From contig CAZOHM010000006.1 of assembly GCA_964579795.1 (NCBI GenBank), forward strand, positions 29,564 to 93,563: a stretch of DNA of 64,000 bases. Reading direction: 5' to 3'. The translations under genes were made by a program, and so were the position numbers. The stretch comes from JAEYFP01 sp964579795 (GTDB taxonomy: Bacteria; Bacillota; Clostridia; Lachnospirales; Lachnospiraceae). Below the pieces are notes generated by a model, which saw nothing but the letters and a program-made list of their open reading frames with translations, ran no database searches and was not told where the DNA came from. Below are positions 8,752 to 16,657 of this stretch, in pieces (positions within the stretch are counted from its first letter, which is position 1; the number at the start of each line of letters is the position of its first letter).

Positions 8752-10130
8752 AGTTTGATTCCCCGCTCTTCAATCAGTGTCTTATAATTTTTCAGATTTT
8801 CACGTGTTTCAAAATAAAGCACATCTGCAATCTTAAACCGGTCAGTCTCACCGAGCACATTCACAATTTTATTAAGCTGGCTGGACCAATACATTGCGTC
8901 ACCAAGAAAATCATGAAGCTCAGGCTTTGAATAGGATGCAATCACTGTCGGAAATACTAACGATACAAGGTCAGACAACTCTTTCATCGTATCATTGTAG
9001 CGAACCATCTGGTTTGTCAGCAAATACCCGGTCATTGACTCCAAAAGTCCTGTCAGTGCAAGGATATTTTCCATCACACTCCGCTTCTTAGCCGGATCTC
9101 CTATTAGAATTCCCTCTACTCGCTCTCCATCAGCTGCTGATATTGCAGAAAAGTCCGCAAACAACAGCCTGCAGAAATCCTGTGCCGCACAGGACTCTCC
9201 ATCCAAATATGCTCTAACAATTTTATTTTTATAATAGTGCGGGCATAGTGATGTCACACTTCTGACTACGCTCTCAAGCACATCAAAGGATATGCAGCTA
9301 TACAGCTTGATAAAATTCTTCATAAATGCAATATACTCTATAATAAATGTTTCCTCATAATAGTTCTCATTTTTCTGAAATATCCCGCGACTCTTATATG
9401 CCTCCATCAGTGCAGTATTGGCTTCAAAATATCCCAATCTATCCTCCCATTTTTCAGCACTTAAGGACGCCGCTTCACTATGTACAATGTGATGATATAA
9501 ATACTCCTCGCAAAAGCCTACTTTGCACACATATTGTTTCACCAGTCCGCTAAAATAAATATCATCATAATTCATATGCTCGAGAAATGTGATTTTATTT
9601 TCTGTCAAAACTGTACGTTTATAAAGCTTATTCCAGATTGCACGGTTCACATCTCTTTTCAAAAAAGCAATACGTTTTTCATCATTTGTAATCTCAATTG
9701 TTTCATCCGGTTTCCCGGTTCTGCCCATTTCAACAGAAGAAAGTTCCTTTAGTTCATGTCGCTTTGCGTAGCAGACAACCATGTCGCACTGCTCTGACTC
9801 TGCTTTATCATATAGCTTTTTAAGCATAGTATCCTCAAGAATGTCATCATCATCCGCAAACGCAACATATTTCCCAGTGGCACTCATTAAACCAATATTC
9901 CTTGCACCGCCCTGATGACGATTTTCTTTACTGTCAATGACCTTTACACTATCGGGATACTTTTTTGAAAATGAGTCCAAGTATGCAAGTGTATCATCGG
10001 TCGACGCATCATTAACAAAAATAAGCTCCAGACAATCTATTCCTATTGTCTGGTTCTCAAGTGATTTCATACATTGTTCAATAAATTTAACTGCATTGTA
10101 GCATGGAATGATTACGCTGATTGTTTTCAA
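8748..10130 (-). CDS. family 2 glycosyltransferase (TTG start)
   Basis: The N-terminal ~220 residues are a GT2/GT-A domain: ISVIIPCYNA at the start, ELIFVNDASTDDT, and the DxD region FADDDDILED. The C-terminal ~240 residues are not recognised. I chose the TTG at 10130, giving MKTISVIIPCYN, because GGGAGG lies at the right distance upstream; the longer reading from 10151 would begin inside that ribosome-binding site. It is the first gene after the flagellin terminator and is coupled by ATGA to the Maf fusion gene, so it probably builds or extends the flagellin glycan. Confidence 0.86.
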   Translation of the reverse strand: MKTISVIIPCYNAVKFIEQCMKSLENQTIGIDCLELIFVNDASTDDTLAYLDSFSKKYPDSVKVIDSKENRHQGGARNIGLMSATGKYVAFADDDDILEDTMLKKLYDKAESEQCDMVVCYAKRHELKELSSVEMGRTGKPDETIEITNDEKRIAFLKRDVNRAIWNKLYKRTVLTENKITFLEHMNYDDIYFSGLVKQYVCKVGFCEEYLYHHIVHSEAASLSAEKWEDRLGYFEANTALMEAYKSRGIFQKNENYYEETFIIEYIAFMKNFIKLYSCISFDVLESVVRSVTSLCPHYYKNKIVRAYLDGESCAAQDFCRLLFADFSAISAADGERVEGILIGDPAKKRSVMENILALTGLLESMTGYLLTNQMVRYNDTMKELSDLVSLVFPTVIASYSKPELHDFLGDAMYWSSQLNKIVNVLGETDRFKIADVLYFETRENLKNYKTLIEERGIKL

Positions 10131-10205
10131 ACTTACTACCTCCCAAAACAAAACTGTGCATTAAGCATATCACAAAAACTGCTAATTTTCTACATAAAAA
10201 GAAAA

Positions 10206-10226
10206 TGACTGGCAAAATGCCAGTCA
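10206..10226 (-). terminator. intrinsic terminator of the flagellin gene
   Basis: TGACTGGCA (10206-10214) pairs with TGCCAGTCA (10218-10226) around a 3-nt loop. On the minus strand the stem is followed by TTTTCTTTTTATG. It lies 22 bp beyond the flagellin stop codon, between that gene and the glycosylation genes, as expected for a gene expressed at a much higher level than its neighbours. Confidence 0.85.
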
Positions 10227-10247
10227 CTCTCTTTATAGTAGTTTTAA

Positions 10248-11087
10248 TTAGCCAAGTAATGTCAGAACGCCCTGGTTAGCCTGATTAGCCTGAGCTAACA
10301 TAGACTGTCCAGCCTGCTGAAGGATATTGTTCTTTGAGTACTCAACCATTGAAGCAGCCATATCTGTATCACGGATAGATGACTCTGCACTAGTTGTATT
10401 CTCAACAACGTTATCCAAGTTGGCAATTGTGTGCTCTAATCTGTTCTGAACTGCACCGAGTGAAGAACGGATGTGTGAAATCTGAGCAATAGCAGTTGTG
10501 ATAGAATGGATAGCCTTACGTGCTCCAGAAAGTGTGCTCATATCAATTGCGTTCAACTTGATTGTTGCACCAAGTTTATTAACTGAAATGTTCTCAATCT
10601 TAATCTGAATTCTCTGGCAGGAAACATTAGCTGCTCCAACCTGAATGCACATATTCTTTGCTGTTGCAAATGTACCATCTAACAGGCTCAATGTATTGAA
10701 CTCTGTAGACTGCTTAACTCTCTGGATTTCTGATACAAGAGCCTCAACCTCAAGCTGGATAGCTTCGCGGTCAGCTGTTGTATTTGTTCCGTTAGCTGCC
10801 TTAACTGCTAACTCATTCATTCTCTGTAACATTGAGTGAACTTCTGTCAGTGCACCTTCAGCTGTCTGTACACAGGAAACACCGTCCTGAGCATTGCTGG
10901 AAGCCTGTGTAAGTCCTCTAATCTGACTTCTCATCTTCTCACTGATTGTTAAGCCTGCTGCATCATCAGCTGCTCTGTTAATCTTGTAACCAGATGATAA
11001 TTTTTCTGTAGCCTTTGCCTGTGCAGATGTTGTAACTCCGAGCTGTCTGTTAGCGTTCATCGCTGTCATATTGTGTTGTACTACCAT
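10248..11087 (-). CDS. fliC: flagellin, short form
   Basis: This 279-residue protein is the filament subunit (also called hag). The N-terminal D0/D1 (VQHNMTAMNANRQL, then LSSGYKINRAADDAAGLTISEKMRSQIRGL spread over residues 30-59) and the C-terminal D0/D1 (ending NQGVLTLLG) are intact, with only a very small central region. LQRMNELAV (87-95) matches the D1 stretch that TLR5 recognises in other flagellins. Three cysteines (72, 147, 157) are unusual for a flagellin. AAGGAGGA precedes the start. It is a single-gene unit with a sigma-28 promoter and its own terminator, next to glycosylation genes. Export would need FliS and, by analogy with Bacillus, FliW/CsrA control. Confidence 0.97.
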   Translation of the reverse strand: MVVQHNMTAMNANRQLGVTTSAQAKATEKLSSGYKINRAADDAAGLTISEKMRSQIRGLTQASSNAQDGVSCVQTAEGALTEVHSMLQRMNELAVKAANGTNTTADREAIQLEVEALVSEIQRVKQSTEFNTLSLLDGTFATAKNMCIQVGAANVSCQRIQIKIENISVNKLGATIKLNAIDMSTLSGARKAIHSITTAIAQISHIRSSLGAVQNRLEHTIANLDNVVENTTSAESSIRDTDMAASMVEYSKNNILQQAGQSMLAQANQANQGVLTLLG

Positions 11088-11228
11088 AATTCATTCCTCC
11101 TTGAAATGTTTGACGACTTCCATGCCGTCGATTTTGTTAGGTACTTGTAACTTCGCTCCGTTTCTTTCAGGCCGTACGCTCCTTTAAGTCCCATCGCATT
11201 CGTAAGTAAGTTCCTTTACTTGTATAAT
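11088..11228 (-). promoter_or_regulatory. flagellin 5' leader with several ANGGA motifs
   Basis: The roughly 140-nt leader between the sigma-28 promoter and the flagellin start carries at least five ANGGA motifs on the minus strand, one within the AAGGAGGA ribosome-binding site and one in a small GAC...GTC hairpin about 30 nt upstream. In Bacillus subtilis CsrA represses flagellin translation by binding such motifs and FliW relieves it. Both csrA and fliW are encoded 3 kb away in this window. CsrA control is an inference from these motifs. Confidence 0.6.
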
Positions 11229-11255
11229 ATATCGGTACAAATTGTAAAAACTTTA
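11229..11255 (-). promoter_or_regulatory. sigma-28 promoter of flagellin
   Basis: On the minus strand TAAA (11255-11252) and CCGATAT (11235-11229) are separated by 16 nt, with GTTT following TAAA. This matches the sigma-28/SigD consensus TAAAGTTT-N11-GCCGATAA except for one base in the -10 element. Confidence 0.88.
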
Positions 11256-11277
11256 TACCTAAATATTATCTTTTTAA

Positions 11278-11769
11278 TTATTTTTTACGATCTACAAATC
11301 TGGATTCCTGTGCCGTAAGTCTGTTCATGCTCTTATAGTAGTTGCTCGCTACTTTGACGCTTGTCCTCGCCTGACGGATTTCACGTTTGGCATTGCCCAT
11401 AATGCGTTCAATATTGCTGCGGTTCTTTTCTTCAGCTGTCTGTATCGAAATACCCTTGTCCGTAATTTTCTTTATCAAATCCTGCATCAAGCGAACTTCA
11501 TCTGCATATTGCTCTTTATGCTCCTGCAGTGCATCCTTTACCCGTTCATACAATGTCTCAAATCCGCTGTCAAGCTCATTCAGTCTATCAAGTGCTGACT
11601 GCTTTTCTGCAATCAAAACATTAAAGGAATCCCATTTTATATCACCATATTCCTTTTCACAGATACACTCCGACTGTGCCTCCGTCTTTACAAGCAATGA
11701 ATCCAATAGTGCTTCCTTCTTATGCAGGCTCTCTATCATGATTGCAATATATTTCTGCTCGTCTGCCAT
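11278..11769 (-). CDS. putative flagellar export chaperone (FliT/FlgN-like)
   Basis: This 163-residue, charged, all-helical protein (MADEQKYIAIMIESLHKK onward) looks like a coiled-coil flagellar secretion chaperone. I chose the ATG at 11769 because GGAG precedes it; an upstream in-frame ATG at 11865 would overlap fliS and has no clear ribosome-binding site. It lies directly after fliS, where fliT or an equivalent is expected, and is the last gene of the flaG-fliD-fliS unit. I do not recognise a specific family signature, so the name rests on position, size and composition. Confidence 0.6.
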   Translation of the reverse strand: MADEQKYIAIMIESLHKKEALLDSLLVKTEAQSECICEKEYGDIKWDSFNVLIAEKQSALDRLNELDSGFETLYERVKDALQEHKEQYADEVRLMQDLIKKITDKGISIQTAEEKNRSNIERIMGNAKREIRQARTSVKVASNYYKSMNRLTAQESRFVDRKK

Positions 11770-11837
11770 CGCATCTCCACTTCTGTAGACTAATCCGCCT
11801 GTATCGCAAATCCTGTCTTTACCATAATTTGCATTCA

Positions 11838-12209
11838 CTACGCACGCTTCATTACTTCCTTCCAAGTATCACGCATTGTATGCAAATGCCCCTGTACTTC
11901 AACGAGAATTTCCTTGTCTTTCTTTGCGTTTGCTTCTCTCAGGCGCTTAATAAGGTAATTATATACATTATTGAAATCATTTGCAATAGGATAGTCAAAA
12001 TTTAGCGTAATTTGGAATTCTTCAATAATCTTTTGTGTTTTCATGATATTATCATGTGCTTTCTGGATATTATCCTGCTCAATACCCATAATCGCAATAT
12101 TACAAAATTTAATTGCACCATCATACAGCATCAATGTCAATTCTGCGGGCGATGCCGACATAATTTTGTTATTATTATACTGCATGTATGCATTATTCAT
12201 CGTAGCCAT
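11838..12209 (-). CDS. fliS: flagellin export chaperone FliS
   Basis: The 123-residue protein has the FliS features MYDGAIKFCNIA (about 28-39), a central NIMKTQKIIEEFQITLNFDYPIANDF segment, and the terminal helix LHTMRDTWKEVMKR. FliS binds the C-terminal helices of flagellin in the cytoplasm and prevents premature polymerisation. Length is typical. AAGGAGGAG precedes the start, and fliD ends 32 bp upstream. Confidence 0.95.
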   Translation of the reverse strand: MATMNNAYMQYNNNKIMSASPAELTLMLYDGAIKFCNIAIMGIEQDNIQKAHDNIMKTQKIIEEFQITLNFDYPIANDFNNVYNYLIKRLREANAKKDKEILVEVQGHLHTMRDTWKEVMKRA

Positions 12210-12241
12210 GGTGTCTCCTCCTTGATCAACCGTATTTCATT

Positions 12242-13807
12242 TTATGATGTTCCAAGCATCTGGGATAAGGAGGACTGCTGAGAATTCAGTTTACTGAGGG
12301 CAACCTCCATATCTGAAAACTGCTTGTAATAACGATCCTCAATTTTCGTTACATAATCATCCCATTCAGAAATTTCATCAGAATAATCATCATACTCATC
12401 CTTTAATTTCTTATCTTCATAAAAGCTTCCGTAGCTTCTATATTCGTTTGAGGACATCTTCTTGGACATATCTGAATACAATTTTCCAGACAACTGTTGG
12501 AAGAATCCTGCAACTGCCTCTGGATTGGTGGCAATCATGGATTTTAATTTGTTTTTCTCATTCTGTGTATTTGAATCATCTGCATCACCATCAATATGAT
12601 ATGCGTTCTTTTCATTATCCTCTGCAGTGAAATATCCAAGTGTATTAATACCAAAGCTGGACAGACTGTATTTCGTACCATTAACAGTGTACGTCTGCAG
12701 CATAGCCTCGCGCATCGTACCCGTCAACGAAGAAAGAGTATCATCACGTCTAAGCAATGCATCTTTAATCTTCTTTTCCCATGCTGTCACTTCCGTATCA
12801 GTCATGGCATCCTTTTCTTCATCTGTCAAAGGCTCATAACCTTTTGCAGAGTCAGCGTTGTAAAGCGAATCCATCTCATTAATCAGTGCATTATATTCTG
12901 AAAAGAAAGATTTAATATTATTGTAGATAGAATCATAATCTGTGTCAGTAATCAAGCTGATTGGAGAATCTGTTGCTGTCTTTTCTTTGGCAGTCACTGT
13001 CAAGCCATTGACATTGAATGTATTCACACTGGAATGGAAAGTCGCACCATTCAATATGATTTCTGCATCCTCACCATCAATCTTAACTCCATAAGAAGTG
13101 CTTGCTGCTGATGGCGTGTATCCGCCAGCTGCGGTGTCATCTGCACTAAGCATACCAAGGCAGCCAAGTGCATCTACAGCATCCTGTGAATCAAGCTTGA
13201 AATCAAAATTATTGTCTTCACCCGACTTTGCACTGCCAACGAAGATTCTTCCGGACGATGCATCAAAGTTTGCATTATAGCCTGCAAATGTCATGTAATC
13301 AGCAAATTCTTTAACAGTTGTATCAGCACCTACAGTAAAGCTTACTGTATCATAAGTATTATCTGCCTTTAGCTTGCCCTGATTAACTGTAATAGTTGTC
13401 GTGCCACCGGTATAACCCAAATCTGCAAGAGTCGTCGCAGTTGTAACACTGCCGCTTGTAGAAGACAACTCACCGCCTGTCAGATAAGAAGCCTTTGCAA
13501 GATTAATAACTTCCAGACTCTGCGTACCTTCTACCGCATTATCACTTGCTACAACAGTTGCCTTTGATGTATCTGACACTGTCGTTGCTTTCTTGTTATA
13601 ATTAGAAGAAAAACGCATATTTGTAAGTGAATTGGAATAAAACTTTTTAATTTTAGTATTTAAAGCTGCCCATGCTTCCTGCTTCCATCCAAGCTTTTTC
13701 TGTGCCTTTTCTGTTTTTTCGCCTTTTTTCTTGTATGCACTGACAAGCTCCTGAACCATGGAATCCGTATCCATATTTGAACTGATTCCTGATATTCTAA
13801 TAGCCAT
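12242..13807 (-). CDS. fliD: flagellar filament cap protein FliD
   Basis: The 521-residue protein starts with IRISGISSNMDTDSMVQELV, the conserved FliD N-terminus, followed by helical KAQKKLGWKQEAWAALNTKI. The C-terminal region contains the coiled coil that ends YYKQFSDMEVALSKLNSQQSSLSQML, typical of FliD. The pentameric cap sits at the filament tip and catalyses flagellin assembly. AGGAGG precedes the start. It follows flaG by 11 bp in the second sigma-28 unit. Confidence 0.96.
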   Translation of the reverse strand: MAIRISGISSNMDTDSMVQELVSAYKKKGEKTEKAQKKLGWKQEAWAALNTKIKKFYSNSLTNMRFSSNYNKKATTVSDTSKATVVASDNAVEGTQSLEVINLAKASYLTGGELSSTSGSVTTATTLADLGYTGGTTTITVNQGKLKADNTYDTVSFTVGADTTVKEFADYMTFAGYNANFDASSGRIFVGSAKSGEDNNFDFKLDSQDAVDALGCLGMLSADDTAAGGYTPSAASTSYGVKIDGEDAEIILNGATFHSSVNTFNVNGLTVTAKEKTATDSPISLITDTDYDSIYNNIKSFFSEYNALINEMDSLYNADSAKGYEPLTDEEKDAMTDTEVTAWEKKIKDALLRRDDTLSSLTGTMREAMLQTYTVNGTKYSLSSFGINTLGYFTAEDNEKNAYHIDGDADDSNTQNEKNKLKSMIATNPEAVAGFFQQLSGKLYSDMSKKMSSNEYRSYGSFYEDKKLKDEYDDYSDEISEWDDYVTKIEDRYYKQFSDMEVALSKLNSQQSSLSQMLGTS

Positions 13808-13818
13808 AATTTATCCTC

Positions 13819-14250
13819 CTAACGTCTCTCGTCAACCATCAGACCTGCAATTTCCCAAATTTTCGCAATCATGTCTAAAGTTTTCTCTGGTGGTATTTCC
13901 TTAATAACTTCTTTTGTTTCCTTGTCCACAATCTTTATAGTTACACGATTGGTTTCATCATGAATTCCAAATAAAGCTTCCGAGCCGAACATCTTTTTGT
14001 TCAAATCGTCAACTGCCTTTTTGATTCTCTGATTGTCTGTAGTCTGATCCTTCTCATTTGGAGAGGACTGTGAGTTTCCATCATCTGTCTGATTGGTTGA
14101 AGCAACCACAACTGTCTTGTTATCAACCGGCGGTTGCGCACTCTGACTGGAGTTTGACTGATCTGTATTTGCCTTCTCCGGTGCTTGTTGTGTACTTTTA
14201 ACACTTTGTGCCTGATATGTCATTGCACTGCTTAATGGTTCTATTGCCAT
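13819..14250 (-). CDS. flaG: FlaG family protein
   Basis: This 143-residue protein has a low-complexity Gln/Ser/Asn-rich N-terminal half and a C-terminal FlaG domain: VNKKMFG-like DLNKKMFGSEALFGI, then TIKIVDKETKEVIKEIPPEKTLDMIAKI and GLMVDERR. FlaG affects filament length in other bacteria. I chose the ATG at 14250, preceded by GGGAGG, over a GTG three codons earlier. It is the first gene after the sigma-28 promoter at 14320-14346 and is followed by fliD. Confidence 0.93.
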   Translation of the reverse strand: MAIEPLSSAMTYQAQSVKSTQQAPEKANTDQSNSSQSAQPPVDNKTVVVASTNQTDDGNSQSSPNEKDQTTDNQRIKKAVDDLNKKMFGSEALFGIHDETNRVTIKIVDKETKEVIKEIPPEKTLDMIAKIWEIAGLMVDERR

Positions 14251-14319
14251 CGTTAACACCTCCCTGTGCCATCTAAAACAACATAAAAAATCGATACTTC
14301 CTGTATCCTGATGTAAACT

Positions 14320-14346
14320 ATATCGGCATAATTTACATAAACTTAA
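14320..14346 (-). promoter_or_regulatory. sigma-28 promoter of the flaG-fliD-fliS unit
   Basis: On the minus strand TTAAGTTT (14346-14339), an 11-nt spacer and GCCGATAT (14327-14320) match the sigma-28 consensus TAAAGTTT-N11-GCCGATAA with one mismatch in each element. It lies 69 bp upstream of flaG. Confidence 0.88.
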
Positions 14347-14372
14347 CGATTTTCGAACTATTCCAATAAAAA

Positions 14373-14588
14373 TTACAAAATATTTTTCAAAGCATCCAGT
14401 CCTTCCGGTTCCATGGCTGCTTTATTAGCTTCCTGTATTTGCAGATACACTTCCTTACGGTATATTGGAATTTCTTTAGGCGCTGATATGCCAATTTTTA
14501 CCTGATCGCCCTTTATTTCCAGTATAGTTACTTCAATACAATTGTCAATTACAAGCGCCTCGTTCTTTTTTCTTGATAAAGCCAGCAT
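14373..14588 (-). CDS. csrA: carbon storage/flagellin translation regulator CsrA
   Basis: This 71-residue protein starts MLALSRKKNEALVI and has the family core VTILEIKGDQVKIGISAPKEIPIYRKEVY. CsrA dimers bind GGA motifs in mRNA leaders. In Bacillus it represses flagellin translation until FliW sequesters it. I start it at the ATG at 14588, one base past the fliW stop, since the MLxLSRKK N-terminus is invariant; a GTG three codons earlier is less likely. It is the last gene of the flgM operon. Confidence 0.97.
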   Translation of the reverse strand: MLALSRKKNEALVIDNCIEVTILEIKGDQVKIGISAPKEIPIYRKEVYLQIQEANKAAMEPEGLDALKNIL

Positions 14589-14589
14589 A

Positions 14590-15042
14590 TCACTCACCCG
14601 CCTTTTCTTTGGCCGCTTTTAATATTTCATAAATTGGATATTTTACAGAATAACGGTCTTCATCAGTAATAATTTGGTTTGCTTTTCTTGTTTCCCCATT
14701 AATAACAATAGGAGCCCGTAAATTTACAGACATTTTTTTAATTTCCTTTGGTATGGTAATTGTCACAAGCACAAGCATACTATTTTCATCTGTTAAATCG
14801 AGTGGTGCCAGAAGTTCATCCTCTATCTGCGGATTATACTCATTCATTATAGTAAGCGGATCAATAACCGGCATTGCAAAAGCCGGTTCCTGTAAAGACT
14901 GTAGCCACCGAATGTTTCCTTTGGACTCGCTGTCATGTATCAACATAAACTCTCTTAACTCCGGAAATCCAACAATTCCCTGTACAAACGTAATCTTCTT
15001 TGTTTCGTCTACTTCGATCTCTCCAAAAAGTTTTGTTTTCAT
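14590..15042 (-). CDS. fliW: flagellar assembly factor FliW
   Basis: The 150-residue protein has the FliW signatures VQGIVGFPELREFML and FAMPVIDPLTIMNEYNP, with LVTITIPKEIKKMSVNLRAPIVIN in the C-terminal half. FliW binds flagellin or CsrA and couples flagellin export to its translation. Two close start codons are possible; the second (15042) has AGGG at a better distance than the first (15048). It is followed at once by csrA, the standard pair. Confidence 0.95.
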   Translation of the reverse strand: MKTKLFGEIEVDETKKITFVQGIVGFPELREFMLIHDSESKGNIRWLQSLQEPAFAMPVIDPLTIMNEYNPQIEDELLAPLDLTDENSMLVLVTITIPKEIKKMSVNLRAPIVINGETRKANQIITDEDRYSVKYPIYEILKAAKEKAGE

Positions 15043-15079
15043 AGTCATTACCCTTTTCTGTGTGACGGATTAATGTTTC

Positions 15080-16621
15080 CTATAAATAATTCAATAATGT
15101 CTGCTGTGCAATCTTGGATGCTGCGAGCTGTGCTGCCTCTAAAGCAAGTGAAGCACTCTTTAAATCTACACCTGCATCATTTAAGTTGATATTGATATTA
15201 GAATCCGCAAGTGTCTTAAAGCTTGACAGCTGGCTGCTGACACGGGATTTCGTGATTTCCAGTCTTCCACGCATACTTCCGACCTCTGAAAGCGCCAGAT
15301 TAGTCGCATCAGAATATCCCTGGAAGGTTGTCAAGCCAGTTGAAAATATATTCTGCATTTTTTCTTTTAACAAATCTCTCTCTTTTGTAGCGGCAGTAAT
15401 CATTTCTGCAATTTTCTCCTGATCGGCATCTGAATATTGAGAATCTGCCTGCATGGATGTTAATATTGCAATCTTTTCATCACAGTCAACAACCGCCTGT
15501 GTAGCATCCAGTAATTCATCTACATCTCTGCCAATGTCATGCGTGAATACTTTATCTGCATTTGTATTAATTGCTATGGACTGATTAAAGCTGACCTCAT
15601 AGGAAATGCTCTGATTGTTAAAGTCAGGATAAGTATTGCCAAGAGCATCTTTTGAATAATTGTATTCTATCTTATCTTTATCTACACATGCAAAATAATG
15701 CTCCGGCCGTAAATCATTCTTTGAAAAATCTTCCTTTGCATATTCAATACTGATTTCATCCGTCGTTCCCTGAAGTGCGTTTCTAACATTAGAGCCAAGT
15801 ACCAACTCACCTGTATCTGCAATCAGATAAGCTTCATCTGCTCCGACTGTTGTGTAAAATGCATCATCTGTAGCCTTGTTTCCTGTAAGTGATTTTACCT
15901 GAATGACAATATCATTTCCGCTTGCATCCTGTAAAGGATTTCCACCAACTAAAATCTTTTTGTCAAGAGGATTTCCATCCTGATCAACCTGGGTGCTTGT
16001 CAATTTGTCATAGGCAAGTCTGATTCTATATACATCATTGCTTTTGATATCCTGCTCGGTATTGGCATTAGTGAGGTCCGACTTATTGACATCTATTCCT
16101 CCGGAAATATAATTAATACATTCCACATCAGAAGAAGAAAAGAGTTCTGTCATAGTGTATAAATTTGTTGTGTCCTCTGTGAAGCTTAATGTCTCACCTG
16201 TACGATAGCCGGTAAATACTGTTCTTCCGGCATAATCTGCATTTCCTGCTGCATAAATCTGATCGCGTAATGCACCTAAATCTTCAAGAATGTTTAATCT
16301 GTCCTCTGCTGTATTATCATCACTGGCACCTGTTGTCATGGATTCTCTGATATCTGACAAAACAGTGTCTGTCTGGCTCAATGCTGTCTCAGTGATTTTC
16401 ATCCATGCATCAGCATCTGTAATATTTTTATCATAGTACTGATTCAACTCTGAAATATTGCTGTTTAAGCGAAGTGCTCGTATCGCGATAACTGGATCAT
16501 CTGAAGGTCTGGTGATTTTCTGACCTGATGCAATCATCGTATTGAGCTTATCCTCATTCAACTTATTTAAATTAATGTTTGCCTTTGTGTTGTTATTCAT
16601 TATGGAATTTGTGATTCTCAT
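15080..16621 (-). CDS. flgL: flagellar hook-filament junction protein FlgL (HAP3)
   Basis: The 513-residue protein starts MRITNSIMNNNTKANIN and contains KITRPSDDPVIAIRALRLNSNISEL, the flagellin-like N-terminal helix region of FlgL. It ends LEAAQLAASKIAQQTLLNYL, the matching C-terminal helix. It joins FlgK to the flagellin filament. It is longer than enteric FlgL (about 317 aa) because of a large middle region, common in Clostridia. AAAGGAGG precedes the start. Confidence 0.93.
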   Translation of the reverse strand: MRITNSIMNNNTKANINLNKLNEDKLNTMIASGQKITRPSDDPVIAIRALRLNSNISELNQYYDKNITDADAWMKITETALSQTDTVLSDIRESMTTGASDDNTAEDRLNILEDLGALRDQIYAAGNADYAGRTVFTGYRTGETLSFTEDTTNLYTMTELFSSSDVECINYISGGIDVNKSDLTNANTEQDIKSNDVYRIRLAYDKLTSTQVDQDGNPLDKKILVGGNPLQDASGNDIVIQVKSLTGNKATDDAFYTTVGADEAYLIADTGELVLGSNVRNALQGTTDEISIEYAKEDFSKNDLRPEHYFACVDKDKIEYNYSKDALGNTYPDFNNQSISYEVSFNQSIAINTNADKVFTHDIGRDVDELLDATQAVVDCDEKIAILTSMQADSQYSDADQEKIAEMITAATKERDLLKEKMQNIFSTGLTTFQGYSDATNLALSEVGSMRGRLEITKSRVSSQLSSFKTLADSNININLNDAGVDLKSASLALEAAQLAASKIAQQTLLNYL

Positions 16622-16657
16622 GCTACATCCTCCTTTAGTTGACCTATCCTGTCAAAG

